DNA of 64,000 nt, taken from the NCBI GenBank assembly GCA_013112715.1, contig JABFGB010000008.1, positions 120,609 to 184,608 of the forward strand, given 5' to 3'. Under the pieces are notes generated by a model, which saw nothing but the letters and a program-made list of their open reading frames with translations, did no database searches and was not told where the DNA came from. Numbering within the stretch: position 1 is the stretch's first letter; the number at the start of each line of letters is the position of its first letter. A program made the position numbers and the translations under genes. Positions 52,869-62,297 of this stretch are shown one piece after another. Source of the stretch: Chloroflexota bacterium (GTDB lineage: Bacteria > Chloroflexota > Anaerolineae > Aggregatilineales > J027).

Positions 52869-53255
52869 ATGACTATGAAAATCGCTGATTTGTCGCCGGA
52901 AGTGATTGAACGCATCAAGCAATATCGTTATGACCAATTAATGGAAAAACATGAAGGGCCTTGGTCTTGGGAGGGTAAATTCCGATTCAGTCAGCCGGAA
53001 TTTTTATCTATCGACAGCTATGATGTTTTGCTGCCAGTTCATCGAGACCAGCACGCCAATATCACGATTTTGCGCTGTATTGTCAGTGATGACCAACAAG
53101 TGCTGACGATTTTTCTCAAAGATACCACGTATACGCCTAACCCAGAGGACGAATGGTGGGGCGCGGGGCGTGTAGCGATTTGCGAAAAATTTGAGGATCA
53201 GGCTTTTTATTTGGCGATTTTCTACCATGAGTGGTTTGTTACCGAAAAACCATAG
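52869..53255 (+). CDS. hypothetical protein, 128 residues
   Basis: Soluble alpha/beta protein: an N-terminal helix (LSPEVIERIKQYRYDQLMEK) then WEGKFRFSQPEF and SIDSYDVLLPVHRDQHANIT, ILRCIVSDDQQVLTIFLKDT, EWWGAGRVAICEKF. No signal or known motif. It ends 51 bp before the ArsB/NhaD-type gene on the same strand and may be co-transcribed. No homologous family is recalled and the function is unknown. Confidence 0.6.
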   Translation: MTMKIADLSPEVIERIKQYRYDQLMEKHEGPWSWEGKFRFSQPEFLSIDSYDVLLPVHRDQHANITILRCIVSDDQQVLTIFLKDTTYTPNPEDEWWGAGRVAICEKFEDQAFYLAIFYHEWFVTEKP

Positions 53256-53305
53256 AGTCCCCTTCGTGCAGTAAATCTCAAAAAAGGCAAAGTTCGATAG
53301 GTATT

Positions 53306-54514
53306 ATGATTATTCTCACAGTAGCTATTGTGTTGATGACCTATGCGGGGGTAGCAATTGGTAGTGTGCCACGCCTGCGGATGAATCGTGCCACTATTGC
53401 GCTGGTTGGTGCGGCCACCCTGATTGCAGTGGGGGCCATCCAAGAAGATGAGGCCATCGCTTCATTGGATGTCGGCACGATTTTGTTGTTGGCGGCGATG
53501 ATGGTCATTAATGCTAATCTGCGTCTATCGGGCTTTTTTGAGCTTGTTGGCGGACGGGTGCTAGATTATTCCAAATCACCCCGGATGTTATTGGCATTGG
53601 TCATTTTGGCTGCGGGGGTGCTTTCGGCGCTGTTCCTCAATGACACGATTTGTCTCTTATTTACGCCGCTGGTGGTGGATTTAACCACCCGCCTCAAACG
53701 CGATCCCATCCCTTATTTGATCGGCCTAGCCACCGCAACCAATGTGGGTTCAACGGCGACTATCACGGGGAATCCCCAAAACTTGATTATCGGGCAGGCC
53801 AGTGGTATCAGCTATCTGGCATTTCTGACCCATCTCGCCCCCGTCGCACTGATGGGTATGGCGGTGTGCTGGGTGGTAATTGTATTGGTATTTCCACACG
53901 AATTTCGTGGCAGACTCCCTCTTACCGAAGTGGATTCACCCCAAATTTTCCCGCCGCTGTTGTGGCGAACGATAGCTGTCGTGGCGGGTCTGTTGGTAGC
54001 GTTTTTGGCCGGGTTGCCGATTGTTTCCTTGGCATGTGTGGCGGCGGGCCTGCTGCTGATTTCGCGTATCCGTCCCCATAAATTATTGGATATTGATTGG
54101 GGCCTGTTAGCGTTTTTTGGTGGCCTATTTGTGGTGACAGGCACAATCGAGGTCACGGGGATCAGCGAGGATTTGTTTGAAGCCATCTCCCCTGTGATTC
54201 GCGGTGGGGTGGGGCCATTAAGTGTGGCGACGGCAATCCTGAGTAATGTCATATCCAATGTTCCGGCGGTTCTGCTGCTCCGATCTGAAATGGATTCACT
54301 CGCTAATCCCCAACAGGGCTGGTTAACGCTGGCAATGTCGTCCACACTGGCAGGAAATTTGACCCTGCTTGGTTCGGCGGCAAATTTGATTGTAGCGGAA
54401 ATCGCAGCCACACGTGGAGTGAAGCTCACCTTTATGGCCTATCTACGGGCAGGTGTCCCCATTACTCTCATTACTATCGCGCTCGGTGTTTTCTGGTTAA
54501 ACTTCGTCAGTTAG
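53306..54514 (+). CDS. ArsB/NhaD/SLC13-type anion or Na+/H+ transporter
   Basis: Start ATG 53306 (the frame extends upstream to 53231 but overlaps the preceding gene); 402 residues. About ten to twelve spans are visible, beginning MIILTVAIVLMTYAGVAIG. The ion-transporter signature is present in both halves: ALFLNDTICLLFTPLVVDLT and TNVGSTATITGNPQNLIIGQ in the first, ILSNVISNVPAVLLLRSE and LAGNLTLLGSAANLIVAEIA in the second, each with the N-P/N-x-A-N motif. Such carriers move arsenite, dicarboxylates or Na+/H+; no arsenic genes are adjacent, so I do not assign an ion. Confidence 0.88.
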   Translation: MIILTVAIVLMTYAGVAIGSVPRLRMNRATIALVGAATLIAVGAIQEDEAIASLDVGTILLLAAMMVINANLRLSGFFELVGGRVLDYSKSPRMLLALVILAAGVLSALFLNDTICLLFTPLVVDLTTRLKRDPIPYLIGLATATNVGSTATITGNPQNLIIGQASGISYLAFLTHLAPVALMGMAVCWVVIVLVFPHEFRGRLPLTEVDSPQIFPPLLWRTIAVVAGLLVAFLAGLPIVSLACVAAGLLLISRIRPHKLLDIDWGLLAFFGGLFVVTGTIEVTGISEDLFEAISPVIRGGVGPLSVATAILSNVISNVPAVLLLRSEMDSLANPQQGWLTLAMSSTLAGNLTLLGSAANLIVAEIAATRGVKLTFMAYLRAGVPITLITIALGVFWLNFVS

Positions 54515-54586
54515 ACTGCTAGTGTAATACCCCTAAGAATTAGTCACTTGACTAGGCCAGAAGTTGTAGAAAATTTCGACCATGTG

Positions 54587-54603
54587 CCCGGTGAGATACC
54601 GGG
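54587..54603 (+). terminator. hairpin after the ArsB/NhaD-type gene
   Basis: CCCGGT (54587-54592) and ACCGGG (54598-54603) with a 5-nt loop, followed by TTGCTTTG. Weak terminator; it lies in the 145-bp gap before the FtsX-like gene. Confidence 0.4.
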
Positions 54604-54659
54604 TTGCTTTGTTTACACTAAATTCATCATCAAGGAAGCAAACGAGGGGACTCATCACA

Positions 54660-57098
54660 ATGGGGAAAACACGTATTCGCAAGATTTTTGGAGACATTCT
54701 TTCCCGCAAGGGACGCACTGCTCTTGTATCCATGAGCATTTTCATCGGCGTTTTTGGCGTTGTTACTCTGTTTACGATGGGTGACCTAATCGTCAATCGC
54801 CTTGAGGACGATATTCAAGCAGACAAATTGGCGATGATGAAGACACATCTCAATTTGGCGGCGGGTCAAACACCCACCCCCAATGATGTACTGCTGAATC
54901 AAGTGGAAGCCTATCCCGGCGTCACAACGGTTGAGGGCTATCTGGCAAGTTTGGTCTATTTCCAAACGGATGATGGCGATAAATTTGAAGATGGTATGGT
55001 GATTTCCAGCTATGCGCCGATGGGTGAGAGCCAGCTTGAACCTATGCGCGTCATTGAGGGCGAATATCCCGTGTCCGGTCAGCGCCAATTAGCTGTTGAA
55101 CAGCGTATGGCGAAGGAATTTGGCCTTGAAGTCGGCGATACCTTGAATCTCCGTATGGTCAGCTTGGCGGGGGGTGGTGCCGAAATTCCCGTCGAGACAT
55201 GGACGATTACGGCCATTGTGTTCCAACCGTATATGCTCGATTTCAACTACGATCCGGTGGTTTCAGTGTTCACCACCTTTGAAGATGCCCAGTACATCAC
55301 CGGAATTTCGTATGTGAACTACATCTTTACCCGCTTTAGCAGCTACCAATTGGCTGATGAACAATCCAACACTTTTGCCCAATCTATAGCGGATAATACC
55401 AGCTTTATCCCTGATCTGAATTACACCGCCGACCCCGCCAAGAATGAACAGATCAAAAGCGCGACCGACACGAGTAACGTCTTGGGGATGCTTGGCCTAA
55501 CCGCTCTGATTGTGTCCGGTTTCTTGGTCATCAATGTCGTCAACTCCATCGTTATCGAACAGAAACGCCAAATCGGGGTGATGAAATCTTTGGGGGCATC
55601 ACGCGGCGATAACTTCTTCATCTATGTGGGGATTGCGCTGGCCTATGGTGTATTCGGTGTCATTCCCGGTGTGGTACTGGGTATTCCTGCGGGGTATTTT
55701 GCGGCACAGGCTTTGGCGACTACGATGGGCACCATTATCGAAGATTTTGTGCTGGCTCCCCGTGCAATCTTCTTGGGCATCGGTATCGGCTTGGCTGTGC
55801 CTGTGTTGGCGTCACTTATCCCAGTGTTTAATGGGACACGAGTCAAGATTTTGGATGCGATGCTCGACCTCGGCATTAGCTCCAAGTATGGCAACGGCCC
55901 AATTGCTAAATTGATTGCTAAACTGCCTGTTTCAATCAATGTACGGCAGGGTATGAGCAATGTTAGCCAGAAAAAGGGCCGGTTAGCTTTCACCGTACTG
56001 ACGCTGGCGATGGCGGCGGGTGCATTCATGGGAATTTTTGCCCTGTTTGCTGCCATTGATGATCTCATGGATACCATTGTTGGGACTTACGGCGCGACGG
56101 ATATTTATATCGTTCCGACGCAACAGCAAGATTTCAACACGATTCAGACCACACTGAATGAAGAAGTGGATGGTATTGCGGCGGTTGAGCCTGTGAGCGG
56201 GATTCAAATCGAAATTGATGGGTATACCCCACCCGCGAGCACCGGCGGATTCAGCTATGCCAATGGTTATGACCCGGAAGCCGAGAATCCTGCGTACAAT
56301 GTCGAACTGCTAGAAGGTTCGCTGTGGGGCGAAGGCACTGACCCGTATGGTGTGGTGCTGAGTAACAATATTGCTACGGCAATGGAAGCCCATGCGGGTG
56401 ATCGGATTACCATTCGCATTGCGGGTAACAGTCGTGAAGTCGAAGTGGTTGGTCTGGCGAAGTATCCCTTTGATCTGGTATTCATGCGCTGGCAGGCCTT
56501 GTCTGAAATGGCGGGGTATACCCTGAACGGCGAACCCGTTGCACGTGACATCGCTATATCGCTAGATACAGAAGACCCAACGGTCAAAGAAACCGCCGAT
56601 AAGATTGACGAAATCAATGAAGTTTTGTTGGGCAAGGGCATTACTGCCAGCTACCAAAACTTCCCAGAGATCGTCGAGGACATTACCAACATGATTAACA
56701 GCTTCCGCATGATTTTCAATCTGACCGCCGCCTTGATTGCGCTGGTGGGTGGATTGGGACTGCTGACGGCCCTTTCGATGAGTGTGTTCGAACGCCAAAA
56801 GGAAATTGGTGTGATGCGTTCCATCGGGGCGAGTTCCCGCACGGTGGTCAGCCAATTCTTGACGGAAGGCCTCATTGTCGGACTGATCGCGTGGGCGGTG
56901 GGGTTGCCAATCAGCTACATGCTGAGTATCGCCCTGACGGAAGCCCTCGGCTTTGGGGATATGTTGGACTTGAACTATCCGATTGCCGCGCCGATTGTGG
57001 GCCTGATTGGAATGCTCTTGGTATCCACCGTCTCCAGCCTGTGGCCTTCACTCTCGGCTGCACGTAAGACCGTCTCCGACATTCTGCGCTATCAATAA
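54660..57098 (+). CDS. FtsX/MacB-like ABC permease without a neighbouring ATPase
   Basis: Start ATG 54660 with AGGGGA 9 nt upstream; 812 residues. A first span (VSMSIFIGVFGVVTLFTMGD) is followed by a MacB-like extracytoplasmic domain (residues about 50-270), then an FtsX unit of three spans beginning GMLGLTALIVSGFLVINVVN with the family motif QIGVMKSLGASRGDNFFIYV. The layout is repeated: INVRQGMSNVSQKKGRLAFT, a second outer domain, and a second FtsX unit with FERQKEIGVMRSIGASSRTV. So it is a duplicated FtsX permease (lipoprotein- or peptide-export type). No ATPase gene is next to it, so it must use one encoded elsewhere. Confidence 0.88.
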   Translation: MGKTRIRKIFGDILSRKGRTALVSMSIFIGVFGVVTLFTMGDLIVNRLEDDIQADKLAMMKTHLNLAAGQTPTPNDVLLNQVEAYPGVTTVEGYLASLVYFQTDDGDKFEDGMVISSYAPMGESQLEPMRVIEGEYPVSGQRQLAVEQRMAKEFGLEVGDTLNLRMVSLAGGGAEIPVETWTITAIVFQPYMLDFNYDPVVSVFTTFEDAQYITGISYVNYIFTRFSSYQLADEQSNTFAQSIADNTSFIPDLNYTADPAKNEQIKSATDTSNVLGMLGLTALIVSGFLVINVVNSIVIEQKRQIGVMKSLGASRGDNFFIYVGIALAYGVFGVIPGVVLGIPAGYFAAQALATTMGTIIEDFVLAPRAIFLGIGIGLAVPVLASLIPVFNGTRVKILDAMLDLGISSKYGNGPIAKLIAKLPVSINVRQGMSNVSQKKGRLAFTVLTLAMAAGAFMGIFALFAAIDDLMDTIVGTYGATDIYIVPTQQQDFNTIQTTLNEEVDGIAAVEPVSGIQIEIDGYTPPASTGGFSYANGYDPEAENPAYNVELLEGSLWGEGTDPYGVVLSNNIATAMEAHAGDRITIRIAGNSREVEVVGLAKYPFDLVFMRWQALSEMAGYTLNGEPVARDIAISLDTEDPTVKETADKIDEINEVLLGKGITASYQNFPEIVEDITNMINSFRMIFNLTAALIALVGGLGLLTALSMSVFERQKEIGVMRSIGASSRTVVSQFLTEGLIVGLIAWAVGLPISYMLSIALTEALGFGDMLDLNYPIAAPIVGLIGMLLVSTVSSLWPSLSAARKTVSDILRYQ

Positions 57099-57137
57099 AG
57101 TTGCCCCCAAAGGGTTGCTAACGGATAATTGAGATAG

Positions 57138-57162
57138 GGGGATAGGTGCAAAGCCTATCCCC
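57138..57162 (+). terminator. inverted repeat after the FtsX-like gene
   Basis: GGGGATAGG (57138-57146) pairs perfectly with CCTATCCCC (57154-57162), loop of 7 nt. No T-run follows, so it is a stable stem rather than a classic terminator. It lies 40 bp after the stop. Confidence 0.5.
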
Positions 57163-57201
57163 ACGGCTCAATCCTATAAGCAAATTTGGAGGCTTGGCAT
57201 A

Positions 57202-57534
57202 ATGGACATTACCCAGCGTGAAGAAAAGGGTGTGGTCGTTTTTTCGTTAAATGGTCGGATTGATAATGACGGTGCGACCAAGATGGAGCAAACACTTCAA
57301 TCGGCAGCGGAAGCAGGCAAAAGCAAGATGGTGCTGGATTTATCCACCGTGCAGTATATCAACAGTGCCGGATTGCGCGTTCTAGCTGAATTTTTGACGG
57401 TAAATCGGGAAAAAGGCGGCGAACTCTATCTCTCGGCGGTCAATAGCCGGGTGAAACGGGTCTTTCAAATTGTGGGGTTCGACAATTTCTTTCGGATGTT
57501 TGACAGCACGGCTGATGCGGTAAATGCTTTTTAA
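57202..57534 (+). CDS. STAS-domain anti-sigma factor antagonist
   Basis: 110 residues, ATG with GGAGG upstream. The whole protein is a STAS domain of SpoIIAA/RsbV type: GVVVFSLNGRIDNDGATKM, then MVLDLSTVQYINSAGLRVLA with the phosphorylatable Ser in INSAGL and the C-terminal SRVKRVFQIVGFDNFFRMF. Such proteins release a sigma factor or a partner by binding an anti-sigma kinase that phosphorylates the Ser. No anti-sigma kinase is adjacent; the next genes are a response regulator and a hybrid histidine kinase on the same strand, so it may belong to that signalling module. Confidence 0.93.
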   Translation: MDITQREEKGVVVFSLNGRIDNDGATKMEQTLQSAAEAGKSKMVLDLSTVQYINSAGLRVLAEFLTVNREKGGELYLSAVNSRVKRVFQIVGFDNFFRMFDSTADAVNAF

Positions 57535-57545
57535 GGATCATGGTT

Positions 57546-57917
57546 ATGCCTTCTGCCAACATTTTGATAGTGGATGATACCCCGGAGAACCTTAAAATCT
57601 TGGTCGGGGTGCTGAAGGATGAGGGCTATAAAGTCCGTGCAGTGTTGAGCGGACAGATGGCCCTCACAGCCGTGCGTGCGGCGGCTCCCGATCTGATTTT
57701 ATTGGACATTAACATGTCGGGTATGAATGGTTATGAGGTCTGTGGACAATTAAAGGCCGACCCACAGCTTCAGCATATTCCGGTGATTTTTATCAGTGCG
57801 TTGGCAGGTGAGGTAGATTTGGTACAGTTGGCAGAAGTCGGAGCGGTTGATTATATTAGCAAGCCCTTTCGCTTTGATGAGGTATTACGTAAGGTTGCCG
57901 ATTATCTGCAAACGTAA
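57546..57917 (+). CDS. stand-alone response regulator receiver
   Basis: Start ATG 57546, with AAGGA 8 nt upstream (ATG 57540 is too close to it). 123 residues forming only a receiver: acidic pair in [14 protein letters not shown], phosphoacceptor Asp in [15 protein letters not shown], Ser in [12 protein letters not shown] and Lys in [14 protein letters not shown]. All five conserved positions are present. It has no output domain and would act as a CheY-like or phosphorelay intermediate. It is 11 bp after the STAS gene and 14 bp before the hybrid kinase, so the three almost certainly share a transcript. Confidence 0.94.
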   Translation: MPSANILIVDDTPENLKILVGVLKDEGYKVRAVLSGQMALTAVRAAAPDLILLDINMSGMNGYEVCGQLKADPQLQHIPVIFISALAGEVDLVQLAEVGAVDYISKPFRFDEVLRKVADYLQT

Positions 57918-57931
57918 ACGAGGCACGAACG

Positions 57932-60118
57932 ATGGGTGGAGATAGTTCCTTAGTAGTACGCTTGCAACGGCGGTTTAATCTTGCGCCGGAGACAACCTCG
58001 CTGTTAGACCCCTTTGAAATTGAAACTGATCTTGAGCGCAAAGCCAGTACCCTTGATATTTTGAGCCGGGGGTGGATGCTACTTGTTATTTTCTTGTTTA
58101 TTATTGTCACCCTTTTTTTTGTGGTCTCGCTGACCACCGGAGGGTTTCAGCGCCAATATCTAACGGAAGGATTTTCCGATATTGAAATTGCCCAAGCCGC
58201 TATTATCAACTTGGGCATTTTTGTGGTTTTGTTGGGACACGCCAGCGCAAGCTATATATTAAATAAACGTGGTTTTACACGAGTGGCGACCTATGTCTTT
58301 AGCTACGGTCAACTCGTGATGATTTGGAGTCTGTGGATACTACTGCTCTTGGTGTCGGATTGGGAGGACATACCCGACGATATGAAGGTCAATATCATGT
58401 CGTTGGAATACTTACTGGGAATTTCGACGCTTGTGACATGTGTTCTGATTGGCTATCGGGCCAGTTTCGCGGTAACGATCTTGAACACCTTCGCCACGTT
58501 TGTGATCAGCCCCATTTTTGTCCAAGATGTTGCAATTGCACCGATATTTTTCTGGTGGATTGTGGCAATTGCGGCGTGGCAAAATGAAAAAACTCTCAAA
58601 CGTACCTATGGAAAGTTGCGAGCGGCGCGTGGCAATTTGGAGCAGTTGGTCGAAACACGTACACAGCAGCTTTCGCAGCGGACGAAGGAGTTGGAACGGG
58701 CCAAAGAAGAGGCCGAGGCTGCCAACCTTGCCAAGAGCACATTCCTCGCCAATATGAGCCATGAACTCCGCACCCCGATGAACGCGATTTTGGGGTTTGC
58801 CCAACTCATGGAGCGCGATGCCAATCTGACGACGACCCAGCAGGAAAACCTCACTGTCATTTCGCGCAGCGGCGAACATCTTTTGCAACTGATTAATGAT
58901 GTACTGGAAATGTCCAAGATTGAGGCGGGGCACACGACACTCAATATCACCAATTTTGACCTATTTAATCTGCTAGACACGATTGAAGAACTGTTGCATG
59001 TGCGGGCAGAACATAAAGGCCTGCTGTTGACGTTGGAGCGGGCGCTGGATGTGCCACAGTATATTCAGGGGGATGAGAGCAAACTGCGCCAAGTGCTGCT
59101 GAATCTGTTGGGCAATGCCATCAAATTCACGCCAAAGGGCGGGGTAACGCTTTGGGTAGAACGGGCATCAGTCGAGGGCGAACAAGCCAGTTTGCGTTTC
59201 ATGGTCGAAGATACTGGGCCGGGGATTGCCTCACATGAAATTCCACATTTATTTGACGCCTTTGTGCAATCCGAAAGTGGGATTCAATCGCAAGAGGGGA
59301 CGGGACTGGGCCTCACCATCAGCCGTCAATATGTGCGCATGATGGGGGGCGATATTGAGGTTAAGAGCGAGGTGGGCAAGGGGTCTACCTTTGTATTTGA
59401 TGTTCGCACCAAAGTTGCGCCCGCCGCCGATGTCCGTAATATGCCAACAGTTCAGCGCGTCATTGGATTAACACCGGGACAGCCGACCTATCGGATATTG
59501 ATTGCCGAAGACCGCTGGGAAAATCGGGCGCTGCTGCTGCGTCTGTTGGAGCCATTGGGGTTTGAACTGCGGGAGGCTTCGAATGGTCAAGAGGCCATCG
59601 AGATCACGGAGAAGTGGCAGCCCCATTTGATTTTTATGGACATGCGGATGCCTGTTCTGGATGGATATGCCGCGACCAAACAAATCAAGGCGTCTAAGGA
59701 AAGCCAATCACCGTTGATTATTGCCCTGACTGCCAGTGTATTTGAACATGAACGCATGACCATTTTGGAACAGGGCTGTGATGATTTTATTCGTAAGCCG
59801 TTTCGGGAAGAGGTCATCTTTGAAAAATTGGCCCAGCGTTTAGGCGTGCAGTTTATTTATGAAGAAAAGAAGCCACTGTTGACGCTATCGAATGTGAAAT
59901 CCACGCAAGATTTATCGCAGAATGTCTTGCGATCATTGCCATTGGAGTGGGTAGCGCATTTGTATCATGCGGCAAGTATGGCGGATACTGAGGAGACGTT
60001 GGCACTCATTCAACAAATCGAGGCCCAAGATACCCATTTGGCCTCTTTGCTGACTAACATGGTCGAGAACTTCCGTTTTGACCGCATCATGGCATTGACA
60101 CAGGGAATATCAAAATGA
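57932..60118 (+). CDS. hybrid sensor histidine kinase
   Basis: 728 residues. A cytoplasmic N-terminus leads into about six membrane spans (residues about 47-215), a 7TMR-like sensor without a large outer domain. A coiled coil ([20 protein letters not shown]) links to HisKA with the phosphorylated His in [16 protein letters not shown] (near residue 277). HATPase boxes are N ([13 protein letters not shown]), G1 (VEDTGPGI) and G2 ([14 protein letters not shown]). A receiver follows ([14 protein letters not shown], Asp in [14 protein letters not shown] near 569). The last 90 residues contain [20 protein letters not shown], a tail common in cyanobacterial and Chloroflexota hybrid kinases. The stop overlaps the rhodanese start by 4 nt (ATGA). 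Confidence 0.95.
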   Translation: MGGDSSLVVRLQRRFNLAPETTSLLDPFEIETDLERKASTLDILSRGWMLLVIFLFIIVTLFFVVSLTTGGFQRQYLTEGFSDIEIAQAAIINLGIFVVLLGHASASYILNKRGFTRVATYVFSYGQLVMIWSLWILLLLVSDWEDIPDDMKVNIMSLEYLLGISTLVTCVLIGYRASFAVTILNTFATFVISPIFVQDVAIAPIFFWWIVAIAAWQNEKTLKRTYGKLRAARGNLEQLVETRTQQLSQRTKELERAKEEAEAANLAKSTFLANMSHELRTPMNAILGFAQLMERDANLTTTQQENLTVISRSGEHLLQLINDVLEMSKIEAGHTTLNITNFDLFNLLDTIEELLHVRAEHKGLLLTLERALDVPQYIQGDESKLRQVLLNLLGNAIKFTPKGGVTLWVERASVEGEQASLRFMVEDTGPGIASHEIPHLFDAFVQSESGIQSQEGTGLGLTISRQYVRMMGGDIEVKSEVGKGSTFVFDVRTKVAPAADVRNMPTVQRVIGLTPGQPTYRILIAEDRWENRALLLRLLEPLGFELREASNGQEAIEITEKWQPHLIFMDMRMPVLDGYAATKQIKASKESQSPLIIALTASVFEHERMTILEQGCDDFIRKPFREEVIFEKLAQRLGVQFIYEEKKPLLTLSNVKSTQDLSQNVLRSLPLEWVAHLYHAASMADTEETLALIQQIEAQDTHLASLLTNMVENFRFDRIMALTQGISK

Positions 60119-61071
60119 AATCTGGGAATTTGAAGTTTTTGTGGATATGGCTGGCATTGTTTTGTGCGGTGGCGCTGATCGGGGGCACACTGCTGGATAT
60201 GAAAGATATGCCATCTGTAACGGCGCAAGACCCCACTAGTACCGGGACACCAGAAGATGAGTATGGCAACCCTGAACTCTTGGCAGAGGTAGATTGGCTG
60301 GCGGAAAATTTAGATGACCCCTTGCTGGCGGTGCTGGATATGCGTCCACCAGCCGAATACAACTTAGGGCATATTCCCGGCGCAGTGCAGGTTGATGTTG
60401 CTTCAGTTCGTGCAACGGTGGATGGGATTAAGGCCCAAATCCCTGAGGCGGAAACCATGTCGGTGCTATTGGGCGAATGGGGATTGACGCCGGAGATGAC
60501 CGTCGTGATTTATGACGATAATAACCTGTTGGATGCGGCGTTGATGTTTTGGACACTGGATGCCTATGGACATGCCGATATTAAATTGCTGAATGGTGGC
60601 TGGTTGGCGTGGGATGGCGGGGAACTGCCCCAAGAGACGGAAGCGCCTGAAATTGAGCCGACAGAATATGAGGTTGAAGCGCTGCCCGAACATAATGTTG
60701 ACCGCGAATGGGTATTGGCCCATTTAGATGACCTGACGCTTCAATTAATTGATGCCCGTAGTCCCGAAGAATTCTCCGGCGAAACTGTCCGCGCCAAACA
60801 TGGAGGGCATATCCCCGGCGCGTTTAATATGAATTGGACGAATAATTTGGAGGACGGCTATTTCAAGCCGCAGGCTGATCTTGAGGCCCTCTATGAATCA
60901 CTGGATTTGGCTGATAAGGAAATGATTGTCACCTATTGTCAAACCGGACATCGGGCCTCGGTAGCCTATTTTACCATGCGGTTGATGGGATTTGAGAATG
61001 TCGCAGTGTATGATGGCTCATGGGAAGATTGGGGGAATCAAGACGACACCCCAATTGAAACAGGCTTGTAA
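60115..61071 (+). CDS. exported two-domain rhodanese (sulfurtransferase)
   Basis: 318 residues. Signal or anchor at residues about 8-30 ([19 protein letters not shown]). Domain 1 (about 55-165) has [20 protein letters not shown] and [17 protein letters not shown] but no active Cys: the loop reads [17 protein letters not shown]. Domain 2 (about 185-310) has [32 protein letters not shown] and the active loop [17 protein letters not shown] with the catalytic Cys. This is the usual arrangement for thiosulfate or 3-mercaptopyruvate sulfurtransferases, but here outside the membrane. The ATG overlaps the kinase stop by 4 nt, a notable coupling of a sulfur enzyme to a signalling cluster. Confidence 0.92.
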   Translation: MKSGNLKFLWIWLALFCAVALIGGTLLDMKDMPSVTAQDPTSTGTPEDEYGNPELLAEVDWLAENLDDPLLAVLDMRPPAEYNLGHIPGAVQVDVASVRATVDGIKAQIPEAETMSVLLGEWGLTPEMTVVIYDDNNLLDAALMFWTLDAYGHADIKLLNGGWLAWDGGELPQETEAPEIEPTEYEVEALPEHNVDREWVLAHLDDLTLQLIDARSPEEFSGETVRAKHGGHIPGAFNMNWTNNLEDGYFKPQADLEALYESLDLADKEMIVTYCQTGHRASVAYFTMRLMGFENVAVYDGSWEDWGNQDDTPIETGL

Positions 61072-61088
61072 TTGAGCGAATTTAAATG

Positions 61089-61116
61089 CCTCCTCGTAAA
61101 TTTTGGGGAGGATTTT
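61089..61116 (+). terminator. terminator of the STAS-kinase-rhodanese cluster
   Basis: CCTCC (61089-61093) pairs with GGAGG (61107-61111), then ATTTTCTTT. It lies 18 bp after the rhodanese stop. Confidence 0.65.
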
Positions 61117-61193
61117 CTTTCAAGTACGGAAGATAAAATCTCGCTATAATCTAGGCAACACCGAGATTTTAATCGCCACACAAGCGGGGTTTT

Positions 61194-62222
61194 GTGGCAC
61201 CCCAGAAGAGGAGCGTGAACCATTCAATACTTACCTGCTCACCCCATTTTGTCGAACTTGCCGTTAATGAAATTCGTCGTTCCCATCCGTCTGTTGTCGT
61301 TTTAGCAACCCTTAGCCCCGGATGTCTGCTAATTCAGGCCTCCACTCCGTTCGATCAATTCACTCGCCCCTTTCGAGACCGCCTGCCGATTTACCTTCAT
61401 CATCTTGCACCTGTCCAACAAACAGTAGCGCTGCATCAGGCCGAACAAACCATTGAAAAATGGATATGCCGCCATCCTACCGCTATCCTTCAGGCCCGCA
61501 TTTTGCCAGATATGGTGAACGGCGCGGATGCCATCTCGATGTCACCAGCCAATAGCCTGTTACAGAGACTCCAGCAATCCAACGGTAAAACTGCTACCTC
61601 TACCAGCAAGATTCTGTCGGTAGCCCTTGCACGGCAAAACACCAAATGGAAGGTGTTCATTGGGGTTTCATGGGCGAATCAAAATATCTCGCCCTATGCG
61701 GGTGGGGTGCGTCCCTATTCCGTTCAAATGCCCAATCGGGCTGGTTATAAACTGTTGGAGGCACTGGCGGATTTTGGTATTCGGCTACGATCTGGTAAGC
61801 ACGCACTTGACCTAGGTGCAGCGCCGGGAGCTTGGACAATGGTGCTGCGCCAGCACGGGCTAAAAGTGACCGCCGTCGCCCCCACCGAGATGTATCCCGA
61901 TTTACTTAATGATCCATTGGTGGTATATCGCGGGATGACTGCCGAAGAATATCTGCCATGTGCTGAAGGGCCGTTTGAGGTGATTGTCAATGATATGCGG
62001 ATGGATGCACAGGACTCCAGTCGCCTGATGGTCAGCTATGCGCGACATTTGCAGCCGGATGGTATTGGGATTATGACCTTGAAGCTACGCCAGCCCAATA
62101 TGAGGCGTCTGATGGATCATTCGTTTCGGATTTTGCGTCGGGCTTACAAGATTATGCAGGTACGCCAATTGGTGAGTAATCGTCAAGAGGTGTGTTTGTT
62201 TTTGCGGCCAAAAATTGAGTGA
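61194..62222 (+). CDS. FtsJ/RlmM-type SAM-dependent RNA methyltransferase
   Basis: 342 residues from GTG 61194 (GTG 61215, right after GAGGAGC, is possible but tightly spaced). The N-terminal 150 residues are a THUMP-like region. The C-terminal half is a class I methyltransferase: NRAGYKLLEALADFGI then HALDLGAAPGAWTMVLRQHG (SAM motif I), FEVIVNDMRMDA and IGIMTLKLRQPN, and RQEVCLFLRPK. Together K-D-K-E match the catalytic tetrad of 2'-O-ribose methylases such as RlmM and RrmJ. The rRNA target is not known. Confidence 0.88.
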   Translation: MAPQKRSVNHSILTCSPHFVELAVNEIRRSHPSVVVLATLSPGCLLIQASTPFDQFTRPFRDRLPIYLHHLAPVQQTVALHQAEQTIEKWICRHPTAILQARILPDMVNGADAISMSPANSLLQRLQQSNGKTATSTSKILSVALARQNTKWKVFIGVSWANQNISPYAGGVRPYSVQMPNRAGYKLLEALADFGIRLRSGKHALDLGAAPGAWTMVLRQHGLKVTAVAPTEMYPDLLNDPLVVYRGMTAEEYLPCAEGPFEVIVNDMRMDAQDSSRLMVSYARHLQPDGIGIMTLKLRQPNMRRLMDHSFRILRRAYKIMQVRQLVSNRQEVCLFLRPKIE

Positions 62223-62228
62223 GGATTG

Positions 62229-62268
62229 CCCCTCTCCCATCGGGCATTCCAAACCTTTGGGAGAGGGG
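62229..62268. terminator. 11-bp inverted repeat between convergent genes
   Basis: CCCCTCTCCCA (62229-62239) pairs perfectly with TGGGAGAGGGG (62258-62268), loop of 18 nt. It lies between the stops of the methyltransferase and the beta-helix gene and probably terminates in both directions. Its sequence also looks like a widely dispersed intergenic repeat type. Confidence 0.65.
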
Positions 62269-62297
62269 ATTTGGGGGATACAGCGGACAGCGAGGGA

